DNA of 22,426 nt from assembly GCA_033722295.1 (NCBI GenBank), contig JAWVZH010000032.1, forward strand, positions 1-22,426, in the 5' to 3' direction. Shown here in pieces: positions 16,228-22,426 of this stretch. The first letter of the stretch is position 1; every line of letters starts with the position of its first letter. The translations under genes and the position numbers were made by a program. Below the pieces are notes generated by a model. The model had not been told where the DNA came from, made no database searches, and saw only the letters and a program-made list of their open reading frames with translations. Origin of the DNA: JAWVZH01 sp033722295. GTDB lineage: Bacteria > Bacteroidota > Bacteroidia > Chitinophagales > Saprospiraceae.

Positions 16228-17019
16228 ATGACAGAAGCTAAAGACAAGGATATGTCCTTCCTGGAACATCTTGAAGAACTTCGTTGGCATATCATACGAA
16301 GCTTCATTGGCATAATCGTCATTGCTGTTGGTGTGTTCCTGGCCAAGGATTTCATTTTCAACGAGATCATCCTTAAACCGACAAGCAACGATTTCATAAC
16401 CTATAGATGGATCTGCAAGAAGTTTGAGCCGCTTTGCTTCGGTCCTGGTGAGGTCACTGTTTTCACCAAAGAACTGGGTGAACAGTTCATTATCCATTTG
16501 AAAGTATCGTTCTGGTTTGGTTTGATCGTGGCCTTCCCTTATGTCTTTTATGAAGTTTGGAAATTTATAAGTCCCGGGCTTTACTCCCAGGAAAAGCAAG
16601 CCACTCGAGGGATCGTTTTCATCTGTACCTTTCTCTTTCTTACGGGTGTGGCATTCGGCTATTTTGTGATCTCTCCTTTTGCTATTTCATTTTTATCCAA
16701 TTACCAGGTGAGTGAAATGGTATCTGACAGTTTCACACTTTCCTCGATCGTCAACTATATGACCATGTTCACCATTCCCACGGGCCTGGTATTCCAACTT
16801 CCAGTAGCGGTTTATTTCCTGTCTAAACTAGGTCTGGTCACTCCGGCATGGATGAAGCAATATCGACGACACGCATTTGTCATCATCCTGGTCCTGGCAG
16901 CGATTATCACACCGCCGGACATGATAACCCAGTTGTTGATTGGCATACCCTTATACTTTCTCTACGAAATAAGTATCTGGATCTCGGCACGGGTTGAAAA
17001 GAAGCGAAACAATGATTAA
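16228..17019 (+). CDS. tatC: Sec-independent (twin-arginine) protein translocase subunit TatC
   Basis: TatC is the receptor subunit of the Tat system, which exports folded proteins with twin-arginine signal peptides. The 263-residue product from the ATG at 16228 shows SFLEHLEELRWHIIRS at the N-terminus (cytoplasmic, signal-binding), FPYVFYEVWKFISPGLY in the middle and AAIITPPDMITQ near the last helices, all TatC hallmarks; six membrane segments are apparent. The reading frame extends to a TTG at 16207, but the ATG is preferred. No tatA or tatB is adjacent. Its last 8 bases overlap the ATG of the next gene, so the pair is co-translated. A GATATTTG (16202-16209) resembles a -7 element one base off consensus. 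Confidence 0.95.
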   Translation: MTEAKDKDMSFLEHLEELRWHIIRSFIGIIVIAVGVFLAKDFIFNEIILKPTSNDFITYRWICKKFEPLCFGPGEVTVFTKELGEQFIIHLKVSFWFGLIVAFPYVFYEVWKFISPGLYSQEKQATRGIVFICTFLFLTGVAFGYFVISPFAISFLSNYQVSEMVSDSFTLSSIVNYMTMFTIPTGLVFQLPVAVYFLSKLGLVTPAWMKQYRRHAFVIILVLAAIITPPDMITQLLIGIPLYFLYEISIWISARVEKKRNND

Positions 17020-17461
17020 ACTCAGTTCAAGCATAACCATCTTCCTCAAACTGTTCTTCCCCTTGTTCTGGCTGATATTTTTCGGCAGTCTCACTCTGGC
17101 GATCTGGATCAGTACCCCGGCAGGACTCGATTATACAAGACCATATTTCAAATGGTTGTGGACGCTGATATTCCTGGCCTGGACGGCGGTACTTTACTTT
17201 ACTGTATTCAAGATCAAACGCGTTGAAGGTGGTCATGAAGGATTGCATGTTTCAAACTACTTCAAGCATATCTTTATACCCCTTACGGATATCAGATCTT
17301 TCGAAGAAACGAGCTTTGGTCCATTTCTCCTTGTTAAGGTTCACTTTATGAGACCAACTCTTTTCGGGCGACGCATCTTTTTTATAGCCAGTAAGGCCAG
17401 GTTTTCAATTTTCGTCAGGGAAAATGCAGACAGGATCAAGAACGATCTACCGGGAACTTAA
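17012..17461 (+). CDS. Small two-helix membrane protein, possible PH-like domain, unknown function
   Basis: The ATG at 17012 lies inside the end of tatC (8-base overlap) and gives 149 residues. Two membrane segments (about 9-33 and 46-66) are followed by a basic, beta-rich soluble part (about 68-149) that includes GLHVSNYFKHIFIPLTDI and LVKVHFMRPTLFGRRIFFI. The pattern of two helices followed by a small beta domain is like bacterial PH-domain membrane proteins, but I do not recognise a named family with certainty. The last 15 bases overlap the 3' end of porX on the other strand. Co-translation with tatC hints at, but does not prove, a function in the same membrane process. Confidence 0.7.
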   Translation: MIKLSSSITIFLKLFFPLFWLIFFGSLTLAIWISTPAGLDYTRPYFKWLWTLIFLAWTAVLYFTVFKIKRVEGGHEGLHVSNYFKHIFIPLTDIRSFEETSFGPFLLVKVHFMRPTLFGRRIFFIASKARFSIFVRENADRIKNDLPGT

Positions 17462-19000
17462 TTCTACGAAGGGGCATATCATCTCTTCCATTGAGATACC
17501 ACCATGCTGGAAGGTATTTCGGAAATAATTCAAATAATAGTTGTAATTATTAGGATAGAGAAAGTAGCGGTCCTCCTTTGCAAAGATATATGATGACGAT
17601 ATGTTGGGCGAGGGCAACCCGACCTCTTCCGGCTTCTTGATCTCCAGAACGTCCTTTGGATTGAATTTCAGATTCCTTCCCATCTTATATCTGAGATTTG
17701 TAGTAGTATCCTTGTCGCCCACCACTTTCGACGGTGTATGCACGCGAATGGTCCCATGATCCGTCAGGATAAACAACTGTACTTCCCTATCCGCAATTTT
17801 CTGCAGAGCTATCCAAAGAGGTGAATTATTGAACCACGACCTCGTCAGACTACGATATGCTTTTTCATCACCGGCAAGCTCCTTCAAAACCTCCATCTCT
17901 GTCCTGGCATGTGACAGCATATCGATGAAGTTGTAAACAATGAAGGTGAGATCATTATTGAGATAGTTCAGTATATTATCCTGGAGTACTTTTGCCTGTG
18001 CGACGGTGGTCACTTTGACATACTCATGCTTGATCTCCTTTCTGATCAAACGTCGTATTTGCTCACTCACAAGTTCTCCCTCAAAATTGTTTTTGCCACC
18101 CTCGTCCATGTCATTTAGCCACCATTCCGGGTAATACTCCTCAATATCAAGTGGCGTTAGGCCTGAGAATATCGCATTTCTACTGTATTGAGTGGAAGTC
18201 GGCAAAATACTCGAAAAATATGTTTCCCTGATCATCTTGAAGGATCTCAGAAGTATTGGTTCGATGACTTTCCACTGATCAAATCTCAGGTTATCCAGAA
18301 GCAGGACAATGGTCGGCCTGTCGTCGTCCATGTTAGGAAAGACCATTTCCTTCATGACCTCATGTGACATGATCGGGCCATCGCCATTCTCCAGCCAGGA
18401 TTTATAGTTCTTTATTACGAATTTGGAATATTCAATATTCGCTTCACTCTTCTGCATGCTGATGATCTGCTCCATCTGTTCGGTCGATGAGGCATCAAGC
18501 TTTAGCTCCCACTGGATGAGTCGCTGATACATCTCCGCCCAGCCATCAAAATCGAGTCCACTACTGATATCCATGGATATCTGCCTGAACTGCACCTGGT
18601 AGTCCTGCAAGGTCTTTTCACTAACCAACCGATGATTATCTATGATCTTCTTGAGTGAAAGAAGGATTTGATTGGGATTGACCGGTTTTATAAGGTAATC
18701 ATCTATCTGAGAGCCAATGGCCTCCTCCATCAAATTTTCCGCCTCGTTCTTAGTGATCATAACAACGGACTGATGAGGATTGATGGCCTTTATCTCGGTC
18801 AAGGTCTCCAGTCCCGACATGCCCGGCATACTTTCATCCAGGAATACCACTTCATAGTTATCGTTCTTTTGATACTCCTCCACCGCATCATGACCATTGG
18901 TGACTGTTGTAACGCTAAATCCTTTCTTTTCAAGAAAGAATAAATGAGGTTTTAACAAGTCTATTTCATCATCAGCCCAAAGTATATTCACTTTACTCAT
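17447..19000 (-). CDS. porX: PorX-type response regulator with PglZ domain (T9SS regulator)
   Basis: The 517 residues comprise a receiver domain (about 3-122) and a PglZ domain (about 205-505). The receiver shows the acidic pair Asp10/Asp11, phospho-acceptor Asp55 in VFLDESMPGMSG, Thr83 and Lys105. The PglZ domain, an alkaline-phosphatase-superfamily fold, has LLLDNLRFDQW (Asp236), PTSTQYSRN, NFIDMLSH (Asp360, His364) and TDHG (Asp414, His415), consistent with an intact metal site. In Porphyromonas and Flavobacterium such proteins are PorX, which acts with histidine kinase PorY (and the ECF factor SigP in Porphyromonas) to control T9SS genes; the domain has been shown to be a zinc-dependent phosphodiesterase. 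No kinase gene is next to it here. It converges with the small membrane gene and is divergent from the HD gene. Confidence 0.92.
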   Translation of the reverse strand: MSKVNILWADDEIDLLKPHLFFLEKKGFSVTTVTNGHDAVEEYQKNDNYEVVFLDESMPGMSGLETLTEIKAINPHQSVVMITKNEAENLMEEAIGSQIDDYLIKPVNPNQILLSLKKIIDNHRLVSEKTLQDYQVQFRQISMDISSGLDFDGWAEMYQRLIQWELKLDASSTEQMEQIISMQKSEANIEYSKFVIKNYKSWLENGDGPIMSHEVMKEMVFPNMDDDRPTIVLLLDNLRFDQWKVIEPILLRSFKMIRETYFSSILPTSTQYSRNAIFSGLTPLDIEEYYPEWWLNDMDEGGKNNFEGELVSEQIRRLIRKEIKHEYVKVTTVAQAKVLQDNILNYLNNDLTFIVYNFIDMLSHARTEMEVLKELAGDEKAYRSLTRSWFNNSPLWIALQKIADREVQLFILTDHGTIRVHTPSKVVGDKDTTTNLRYKMGRNLKFNPKDVLEIKKPEEVGLPSPNISSSYIFAKEDRYFLYPNNYNYYLNYFRNTFQHGGISMEEMICPFVELSSR

Positions 19001-19074
19001 AACTTAGAGATTCGAAAGTCAATTGAGAGTTTTATATAATAAGTAATCAACGTCCCACACCAAGTCATTAGTTT

Positions 19075-20298
19075 GTGAAGAACAGAAAGATAATCAACGA
19101 TCCTGTACATGGCTTCATTTCCTTGCCATTTGAGAGCATATTCGCCATTATTCAACACCCTTACTTTCAACGGCTGAGGCGTATAAAACAACTCGGCCTA
19201 ACCGATTTTGTCTATCCCGGAGCCGTTCACACCCGGTTCCACCATGCTTTGGGTGCCCTGCACTTGATGACGGAGGCTCTCCGCACCCTGATATACAAGG
19301 GAATCAAAATTACGGATAAAGAATGTGAAGCAGCGTGTATTGCCATACTGGTACACGATATCGGACATGGTCCCTTCTCTCATGCTCTTGAACACCTTAT
19401 CGCCCCAAAATCACACGAGGATATATCCCTCGAGATCATGGAACTCCTCAATGCGACTCACAAGGGACAGCTTTCAATGGCCATAGATATTTTTACCGGG
19501 GAGTATGAAAAATATTTCCTACATGAACTGGTCAGCAGTCAACTTGACATGGATCGGATGGATTATCTTACCCGTGATAGCTTTTTTACAGGCGTAGCGG
19601 AAGGTGTTGTTGGTTATGACAGGATAATCAAGATGCTGAATGTTGTTGATAATCGCCTCGTGGTCGAGGAAAAAGCCCTTTACAGCATACAGAAGTTCCT
19701 TCTGGCGCGACATTTTATGTACTGGCAAGTGTATTTGCACAAAACCGTTTTGTCAACGGAGATCATGCTACAGGAGTTCTACAAACGTATTGAGGCCGCC
19801 TACAAAGAAGGAAAAGATCAGAATTACAGCCCTGGATTGCAAAGCTATTTCGAGAACGGTGGTATAAACGGTCCTTTTGAACTTGCAAAATTTGTGGAGC
19901 TGGACGACAATGACTTACTTTTCTGTATCAAAAATATGACCACCGATGCCGATGAAGTGATCCAGACGCTCTCTTATGGTTTGAAGAACAGGGAACTGTT
20001 CAAACTGATCCTATCCGATCGAAACCAGGTGGACGAGATACGCAGACAAGTAGAAACCCAATTATCAGACAATTCAAAGTACAAAGGCACATTGAAGAAT
20101 ATGATATTTACAGGGGAGGAATCCACTACTTTCTATTCCGAGGAAGAAGGAGAGATATTGATATTGAAAAAATCCGGAGAGGTGGACAAGCTTTCCAATA
20201 TCACTCAGTTCCAGAATGTGTATGGCGACACGATAAAATCTTATGTGAGTTTCCCGAAATCACTCATGGAGGACCTGGATCGTACTGATCTGGAATAA
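19075..20298 (+). CDS. HD-domain phosphohydrolase (dNTPase/SAMHD1-like)
   Basis: This 407-residue protein begins at GTG (19075): an in-frame TAG sits at 19069-19071, so no earlier start exists, and the next residues KNRKIINDPVHGFI match the usual beginning of this family. The HD domain shows TRFHHALG (His56/57), VHDIGHGPFSH (His94, Asp95, His98) and QLDMDRMDYLTRD (Asp158-Asp163), the metal-binding set of the dGTPase/SAMHD1-like group. The C-terminal ~150 residues have no motif I can name. Substrate (dNTPs or another phosphomonoester) is not decided by sequence. It is divergent from porX across 74 bases, a gap rich in A/T with TATATAAT at 19032-19039 that could serve either direction. Confidence 0.87.
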   Translation: MKNRKIINDPVHGFISLPFESIFAIIQHPYFQRLRRIKQLGLTDFVYPGAVHTRFHHALGALHLMTEALRTLIYKGIKITDKECEAACIAILVHDIGHGPFSHALEHLIAPKSHEDISLEIMELLNATHKGQLSMAIDIFTGEYEKYFLHELVSSQLDMDRMDYLTRDSFFTGVAEGVVGYDRIIKMLNVVDNRLVVEEKALYSIQKFLLARHFMYWQVYLHKTVLSTEIMLQEFYKRIEAAYKEGKDQNYSPGLQSYFENGGINGPFELAKFVELDDNDLLFCIKNMTTDADEVIQTLSYGLKNRELFKLILSDRNQVDEIRRQVETQLSDNSKYKGTLKNMIFTGEESTTFYSEEEGEILILKKSGEVDKLSNITQFQNVYGDTIKSYVSFPKSLMEDLDRTDLE

Positions 20299-20448
20299 TA
20301 GACTGCACGACATCCTGTAGAACGAATTCAACAAGTTGATCATCCTATATAGCATTCTCTCGCTAGGGACAAGATTTCATCTTCAACCACAGGCCCTAAC
20401 TCTTTAAGACATTTACAGGGATGGAATAGACCATTTGGCTGATGCTTG

Positions 20449-20461
20449 TTAATTTGCAATC
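20449..20461 (+). promoter_or_regulatory. Possible glyA promoter -7 region
   Basis: TTAATTTGCAATC is one base off TAnnTTTG and carries the ATTTGCAnTC core also seen before the thioredoxin-SPOR and adhesin genes. It ends 14 bases before the glyA ATG (20476). No clear -33 TTG is at the usual distance. The rest of the 177-base gap after the HD gene holds a weak nested stem (TAGGG 20364-20368, CCCTA 20394-20398) and nothing else I can support. Confidence 0.35.
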
Positions 20462-20475
20462 CTTAAAAACTATAT

Positions 20476-21753
20476 ATGTCAAAAGTCATTCAGGGTTTGC
20501 TGGATAAAGAACTCGAGCGCCAGCGTAGGGGAATAGAACTGATCGCTTCCGAGAATTTCACAAGCTACGAGGTTATGAAAACGATGGGCTCATGCGCTAC
20601 GAACAAGTATGCTGAAGGTTATCCAGGAAGAAGATATTATGGAGGATGTGAAATTATCGATCAGATAGAGCAATATGCTATCGACCAGCTCAAATCACTC
20701 TTTGGGGCGGTGTATGCCAATGTTCAGCCACATAGTGGTGCCCAGGCCAATGCCGCCGTATTTTTGGCCACCTTGAAACCGGGTGACAGTATTCTCGGAT
20801 TTGACCTTTCCCATGGTGGTCATCTAAGTCACGGGTCTAGTGTGAACTTCAGCGGTAAACACTATGATTCACATTTTTATGGAGTGGAGAAGGAAAGTGG
20901 GCTGATCGATATGGATCAGGTTCGTAAAAAAGCGCTGGAATGCCAACCGAAACTGATTATTTGCGGAGCTTCAGCTTATTCCAGGGATTGGGATTATGTC
21001 AGGTTCCGTGAAATAGCCGATGAAGTAGGCGCACTCCTTCTCGCAGACATCGCTCACCCGGCCGGGATCATAGCCAGTGGTTGGCTCAACGATCCTCTGC
21101 CCCATTGTCATATCATTACCTCAACCACCCATAAGACACTGAGAGGTCCACGTGGTGGCATCATTATGATGGGCAATAATTTCGATAATCCCTGGGGGCG
21201 CAAAACCAGGAAGGGGAACCCGGTCAAAATGTCAGCAATACTGAATAGTGGTGTGTTCCCGGGCATGCAAGGCGGGCCTCTGGAACACATCATAGCCGCC
21301 AAAGCTGTTGCCTTCGAAGAGGCGCAAAAGCCTGAATTCAAGACGTACACAAAAAAGGTAGTGGACAACGCCAAAGCAATGGCCGGACGATTTCAGGAAC
21401 TCGGTTATAATATCATATCAGGTGGAACAGACAATCATTTGATGCTCCTCGATCTACGGTCCAGATCCATTACAGGTAAGGAAGCGGAAAACTTGTTGGA
21501 GCAGGCAGATATCACGACCAATAAGAACATGGTTCCTTTTGATGAAGAATCACCAATGGTCACTTCCGGACTCAGAATTGGAACAGCCGCTATAACCACA
21601 AGAGGACTCAATGAATCCGCATGCGTTAAAATAGTTGACTGGATGGACGAGGTAATGACTTCAAAAGACGATGACAATATTAGCAGGATCAAAAAAAGTG
21701 TACACGAAATGATGTCGGAATACCCCTTGTATCCCGAGATCGATCAAGGGTAA
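20476..21753 (+). CDS. glyA: Serine hydroxymethyltransferase
   Basis: GlyA interconverts serine plus tetrahydrofolate and glycine plus methylene-tetrahydrofolate, the main one-carbon source, using PLP. The 425 residues match the family length. Visible are ELIASENFTS (21-30), NKYAEGYPGRRYYGG (43-57), PHSGAQAN (85-92), the PLP-contacting DIAHPAG (191-197) and the PLP lysine Lys220 in STTHKTLRGPRGG. The C-terminal GLRIGTAAITTRG is also characteristic. It is transcribed from its own upstream region after the HD gene and its last 10 bases overlap the 3' end of truA on the other strand. Confidence 0.97.
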   Translation: MSKVIQGLLDKELERQRRGIELIASENFTSYEVMKTMGSCATNKYAEGYPGRRYYGGCEIIDQIEQYAIDQLKSLFGAVYANVQPHSGAQANAAVFLATLKPGDSILGFDLSHGGHLSHGSSVNFSGKHYDSHFYGVEKESGLIDMDQVRKKALECQPKLIICGASAYSRDWDYVRFREIADEVGALLLADIAHPAGIIASGWLNDPLPHCHIITSTTHKTLRGPRGGIIMMGNNFDNPWGRKTRKGNPVKMSAILNSGVFPGMQGGPLEHIIAAKAVAFEEAQKPEFKTYTKKVVDNAKAMAGRFQELGYNIISGGTDNHLMLLDLRSRSITGKEAENLLEQADITTNKNMVPFDEESPMVTSGLRIGTAAITTRGLNESACVKIVDWMDEVMTSKDDDNISRIKKSVHEMMSEYPLYPEIDQG

Positions 21754-22426
21754 AAAGCTCCCTCCAGGAAGAGGCCTTCTGCCGGTACCGACCAGTCCTT
21801 TTTTAATCTGATCTGCTTGTCCAGAGCTTCTTCAAGATCCCCGAGATCCAGTTGCCCAAGAGCACAATTGAGCTGCGCACCAACGAGCAAGCGCACCATT
21901 CCCCTTAAAAACCGATTGGCCGCGACATAATATACACCTGTCCCCTTCTCTTCATCCCAGAGCCAGGCTGACTCGAATACGTGACACTTGTAATGATCTA
22001 CACCAGAGTGACTCTTACAGAACGGATAAAATGTTTCATATCTGCTGATTAGATCCCCGGCTGCATGAAGCTTTCCAGGATCGACCTTATGGAATCTGTG
22101 AAACCTGAAGCTCAGTTCTGGTAGAAAAGGGTCTTTCTGTGCATGTATATAGTATCGGTATTCACGCCGATAACAGCTGTATCGAGCATGAAAATCGTCA
22201 CTGACACGCTCAATACTGTGAATAGCCACATCGTCAGGCAGAACGGCATTTATACCTTTGATCTCCAGTTTCGCTTCCGAATTTTCCAGATCGAAATGTG
22301 CCACATATCCTCTGGCATGCACACCACTGTCTGTCCGCCCACATCCGACGACATCCACTTCAGTCCCGGAGATTCGCGCTAATGCCCTTTGTAGTTCCCC
22401 CTGCACAGTTCGCTGTTCAGGCTGTA
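21744..22426 (-). CDS. truA: tRNA pseudouridine(38-40) synthase (partial, N-terminus beyond the right edge)
   Basis: TruA makes pseudouridine at positions 38-40 of the tRNA anticodon stem-loop. The frame remains open past a GTG at 22404-22406 to the window edge, and the upstream residues QPEQRTVQGELQRALARI match the conserved N-terminal region of TruA, so the true start lies outside; roughly 25 residues are missing. Visible are GCGRTDSGVHARGYVAHF with the catalytic Asp of GRTD, the central NAVLPDDVAI, FHARYSCYRREYRYYI, and ANRFLRGMVRLLVGAQL near the C-terminus. The stop (21744-21746) lies inside the end of glyA, a 10-base convergent overlap. Confidence 0.95.
   Translation of the reverse strand, partial: QPEQRTVQGELQRALARISGTEVDVVGCGRTDSGVHARGYVAHFDLENSEAKLEIKGINAVLPDDVAIHSIERVSDDFHARYSCYRREYRYYIHAQKDPFLPELSFRFHRFHKVDPGKLHAAGDLISRYETFYPFCKSHSGVDHYKCHVFESAWLWDEEKGTGVYYVAANRFLRGMVRLLVGAQLNCALGQLDLGDLEEALDKQIRLKKDWSVPAEGLFLEGAFYP

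Noticed and set aside
17447..19000. PglZ domain as a sign of a BREX or phage-growth-limitation defence island
   Set aside because: Here PglZ is fused to a receiver domain, which is the PorX architecture; no brxC, pglX or other defence genes are nearby.
20364..20398. Nested stems before glyA as a riboswitch or terminator
   Set aside because: Only five-pair stems, no known riboswitch core and no T-run after the stem.

Overview
The window looks like chromosomal DNA of a member of the Bacteroidota. Support comes from type IX secretion (T9SS) C-terminal sorting domains on three predicted secreted proteins, a PorX-type response regulator (receiver plus PglZ domain), several TAnnTTTG -7 promoter elements typical of this phylum, and the gene order fabH-efp-accB-accC. 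The multi-domain adhesin style (cohesin-like domain, SprB-type repeats, type B sorting domain) fits a gliding or filamentous, Saprospiria-like lineage, but that finer placement is inference. I see no transposase, integrase, phage gene, CRISPR array, rRNA or tRNA. The region reads as ordinary backbone with some surface-protein genes. No intergenic gap exceeds 300 bases.

Layout. 1-240 (-) is the N-terminal part of a PLP-dependent ACC deaminase/D-cysteine desulfhydrase-like enzyme that runs off the left edge. 328-2094 (-) holds a small outer-membrane beta-barrel protein, preceded by a good ECF-sigma-type promoter, and a T9SS type A cargo protein. 2249-7580 (-) is a tight operon: fabH, efp, accB, accC and an MsbA-like ABC exporter. 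It joins fatty-acid initiation, the first step of malonyl-CoA synthesis, a translation factor and a probable lipid exporter, with an internal promoter before efp. 7827-9823 (+) is a two-gene unit: a secreted thioredoxin-fold protein fused to a SPOR domain, overlapping hutI by 4 bases. 10071-13799 (+) is a 1242-residue secreted adhesin-like protein, and it converges on a LamG-type T9SS protein at 13927-15132 (-). 15184-16128 (-) is a CaCA-family cation antiporter, divergent from tatC, which overlaps a small membrane protein gene. That gene ends inside the 3' end of porX (17447-19000, -). Divergent from porX is an HD-domain phosphohydrolase (19075-20298, +), followed by glyA (20476-21753, +). 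glyA overlaps by 10 bases the 3' end of truA (-), which runs off the right edge.

Together: three T9SS cargo proteins and PorX, a regulator of T9SS genes in other Bacteroidota, lie in one window, but no T9SS structural genes (porKLMN, sov, porV) are present. Nothing here is a clear new system. The points most worth a second look are the thioredoxin-SPOR fusion coupled to hutI, the ECF-type promoter before the beta-barrel gene, the domain build of the large adhesin, the acc/fabH/efp/exporter operon with its internal promoter, and an 11-bp direct repeat before the type A cargo gene.
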